DNA of 64,000 nucleotides from Leishmania martiniquensis (Eukaryota; Euglenozoa; Kinetoplastea; Trypanosomatida; Trypanosomatidae): assembly GCF_017916325.1 (NCBI RefSeq), contig NC_090146.1, positions 67,001 to 131,000 on the forward strand, in the 5' to 3' direction. A program made the position numbers and the translations under genes. The notes below the pieces were generated by a model. The model did not search any database. It was not told the DNA's origin and saw only the letters and a list, made by a program, of their open reading frames with translations. Positions 63,282 through 64,000 of this stretch are shown piece after piece (position 1 is the first letter of the stretch; each line of letters begins with the position of its first letter).

Positions 63282-64000
63282 ATGACGGAGCTTGTGCTCT
63301 GTGACGGCTCCGAGGGGTCTCTTCGCTCGATCGAGGTGGCGTGCGCCACCGGCTCAAACCTCTCATCGCCCATGTCGCCGAAGGAAGGCTTGCTCATCCT
63401 CGCTCACGTCTGGGATACCCCAACGACGCGGGCTAACGCCGTTGGCGCCAGCGGGCTAGGCAACACCCCCATGTCTTGCGCCAATGTAGTCACTGAAACG
63501 TTGCGGTTCATTCACACGAACAAATATCTGAAAGACAGAGTGCACTACACAATGGAGACGGCCTGCGCCTCGACCGTCTGGACCCGTGACAACGCCGACG
63601 GTGGCGCAGTAGCGGATGCCACCGCCGGGCCATCAAGTGGTGCCGCAGCTTCACAGGCTGCGCACGCTAGGGCTAGGCAGGCACAGAAGCACGCCTCATG
63701 TTGGGCCGGTGCAGGTGCGGCTCGACAGCGTTCCGACCACCGTCCGGTGCAGAAGCAGGCCGAGGCAGCGGTAGAGGTCTTGGGTGGGAGCAGCACCAGC
63801 ACTGGCAGCGGTGCTGCACCGGAGGGAGCGAGCGCGGTTGGCAGCATTCCAGAAAACGAGAAGAGAGCGATGGCGGTGGTGAAGTACGCCACCGCACGCG
63901 CGGAGCACCGCCACGTCGCTGCTCTCTTTCTCGGCGTCGGTCAGCGGCAAGAGGGGAAGGTGTATGCCCTCGGGGCAGTGGCGCGGCGCATCCTTCTTGA
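63282..64000 (+). CDS. Universal-stress-protein-like protein (3' end outside window)
   Basis: From ATG 63282 the frame stays open to the window end (239 complete codons, no stop). It begins TELVLCDGSEGSLRSIEVAC and continues LLILAHVWD. This resembles the USP fold opening: a beta strand with D-G-S-x-x-S, a helix, then a strand ending in HVxD. After an Ala/Gly/Ser-rich insert (about 105-195), KYATARAEHRHVAALFLGVG and KVYALGAVARRILL resemble the last USP blocks (...ADxLVxGxxG...LGSVAxxVL). The canonical GxxGx9G[S/T] ATP-binding motif is only partly recognisable (LGVGQRQEGKVYALGA). USP domains are common in bacteria and plants and occur in some protists. Function here is unknown. A splice-acceptor-like element lies 11 nt upstream of the start. 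Confidence 0.6.
   Translation, partial: MTELVLCDGSEGSLRSIEVACATGSNLSSPMSPKEGLLILAHVWDTPTTRANAVGASGLGNTPMSCANVVTETLRFIHTNKYLKDRVHYTMETACASTVWTRDNADGGAVADATAGPSSGAAASQAAHARARQAQKHASCWAGAGAARQRSDHRPVQKQAEAAVEVLGGSSTSTGSGAAPEGASAVGSIPENEKRAMAVVKYATARAEHRHVAALFLGVGQRQEGKVYALGAVARRILL

Overview
The window looks like nuclear DNA of a trypanosomatid, most probably Leishmania or a close relative. All supported genes lie on the + strand. They are intronless, strongly G/C-biased at third codon positions, and separated by long spacers of pyrimidine tracts, (GT)n/(CA)n, (TA)n and G-tracts. That is the layout of a polycistronic unit processed by trans-splicing and polyadenylation. From memory, the order proteasome alpha, kinase ... 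two PIF1 helicases ... 14-3-3 matches Leishmania chromosome 11; no search was run.

Layout. 1-783 is the 3' end of a RAD51-family gene. 1531-2274 is a 20S proteasome alpha subunit and 5130-8117 a CaMKK-like kinase. 10188-11975 is a mitochondrial-type protein with a degenerate PEPCK-like fold, and 12790-14067 a membrane-anchored cytochrome-b5-reductase-like flavoprotein. 15443-18285 is a broken gene with an in-frame TAG and a frame change. 19198-20610 is a coiled-coil hypothetical protein, 21412-22227 a Sec20-type SNARE, and 22762-28722 a 1986-residue CH-domain/coiled-coil protein. A 4.9 kb gap follows. 33641-38338 and 40686-44282 are two PIF1-type helicases. 46496-48004 is a basic hypothetical protein, 48970-49731 a 14-3-3 protein, 52266-53336 an OPA3-like protein, and 54637-56661 a tail-anchored golgin-like protein. 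58516-61869 is a DUF2779-type protein combining a Cas4/RecB-like half with a DnaQ-like exonuclease half. 63282 to the window end is the start of a universal-stress-protein-like gene.

Genes in such arrays are usually not functionally grouped. Several themes recur here anyway: DNA repair and nucleic-acid metabolism (RAD51-like, two PIF1, DUF2779), mitochondrial proteins (PEPCK-like, the PIF1 pair, OPA3-like) and membrane traffic (Sec20, golgin). Expression control is probably post-transcriptional. Candidate splice-acceptor tracts lie close upstream of several start codons and were used to choose starts.

The most interesting observations are: (i) a DUF2779 protein, a family known mainly from bacteria, with an apparently intact DEDDy exonuclease site but a lost PD-(D/E)xK site; (ii) a PEPCK-like protein whose P-loop is replaced; (iii) a 155-bp stretch of perfect identity shared by two otherwise divergent PIF1 genes, pointing to gene conversion; (iv) a doubly disrupted membrane-protein gene; (v) a recurrent G5AG5-6 motif found almost once per spacer.
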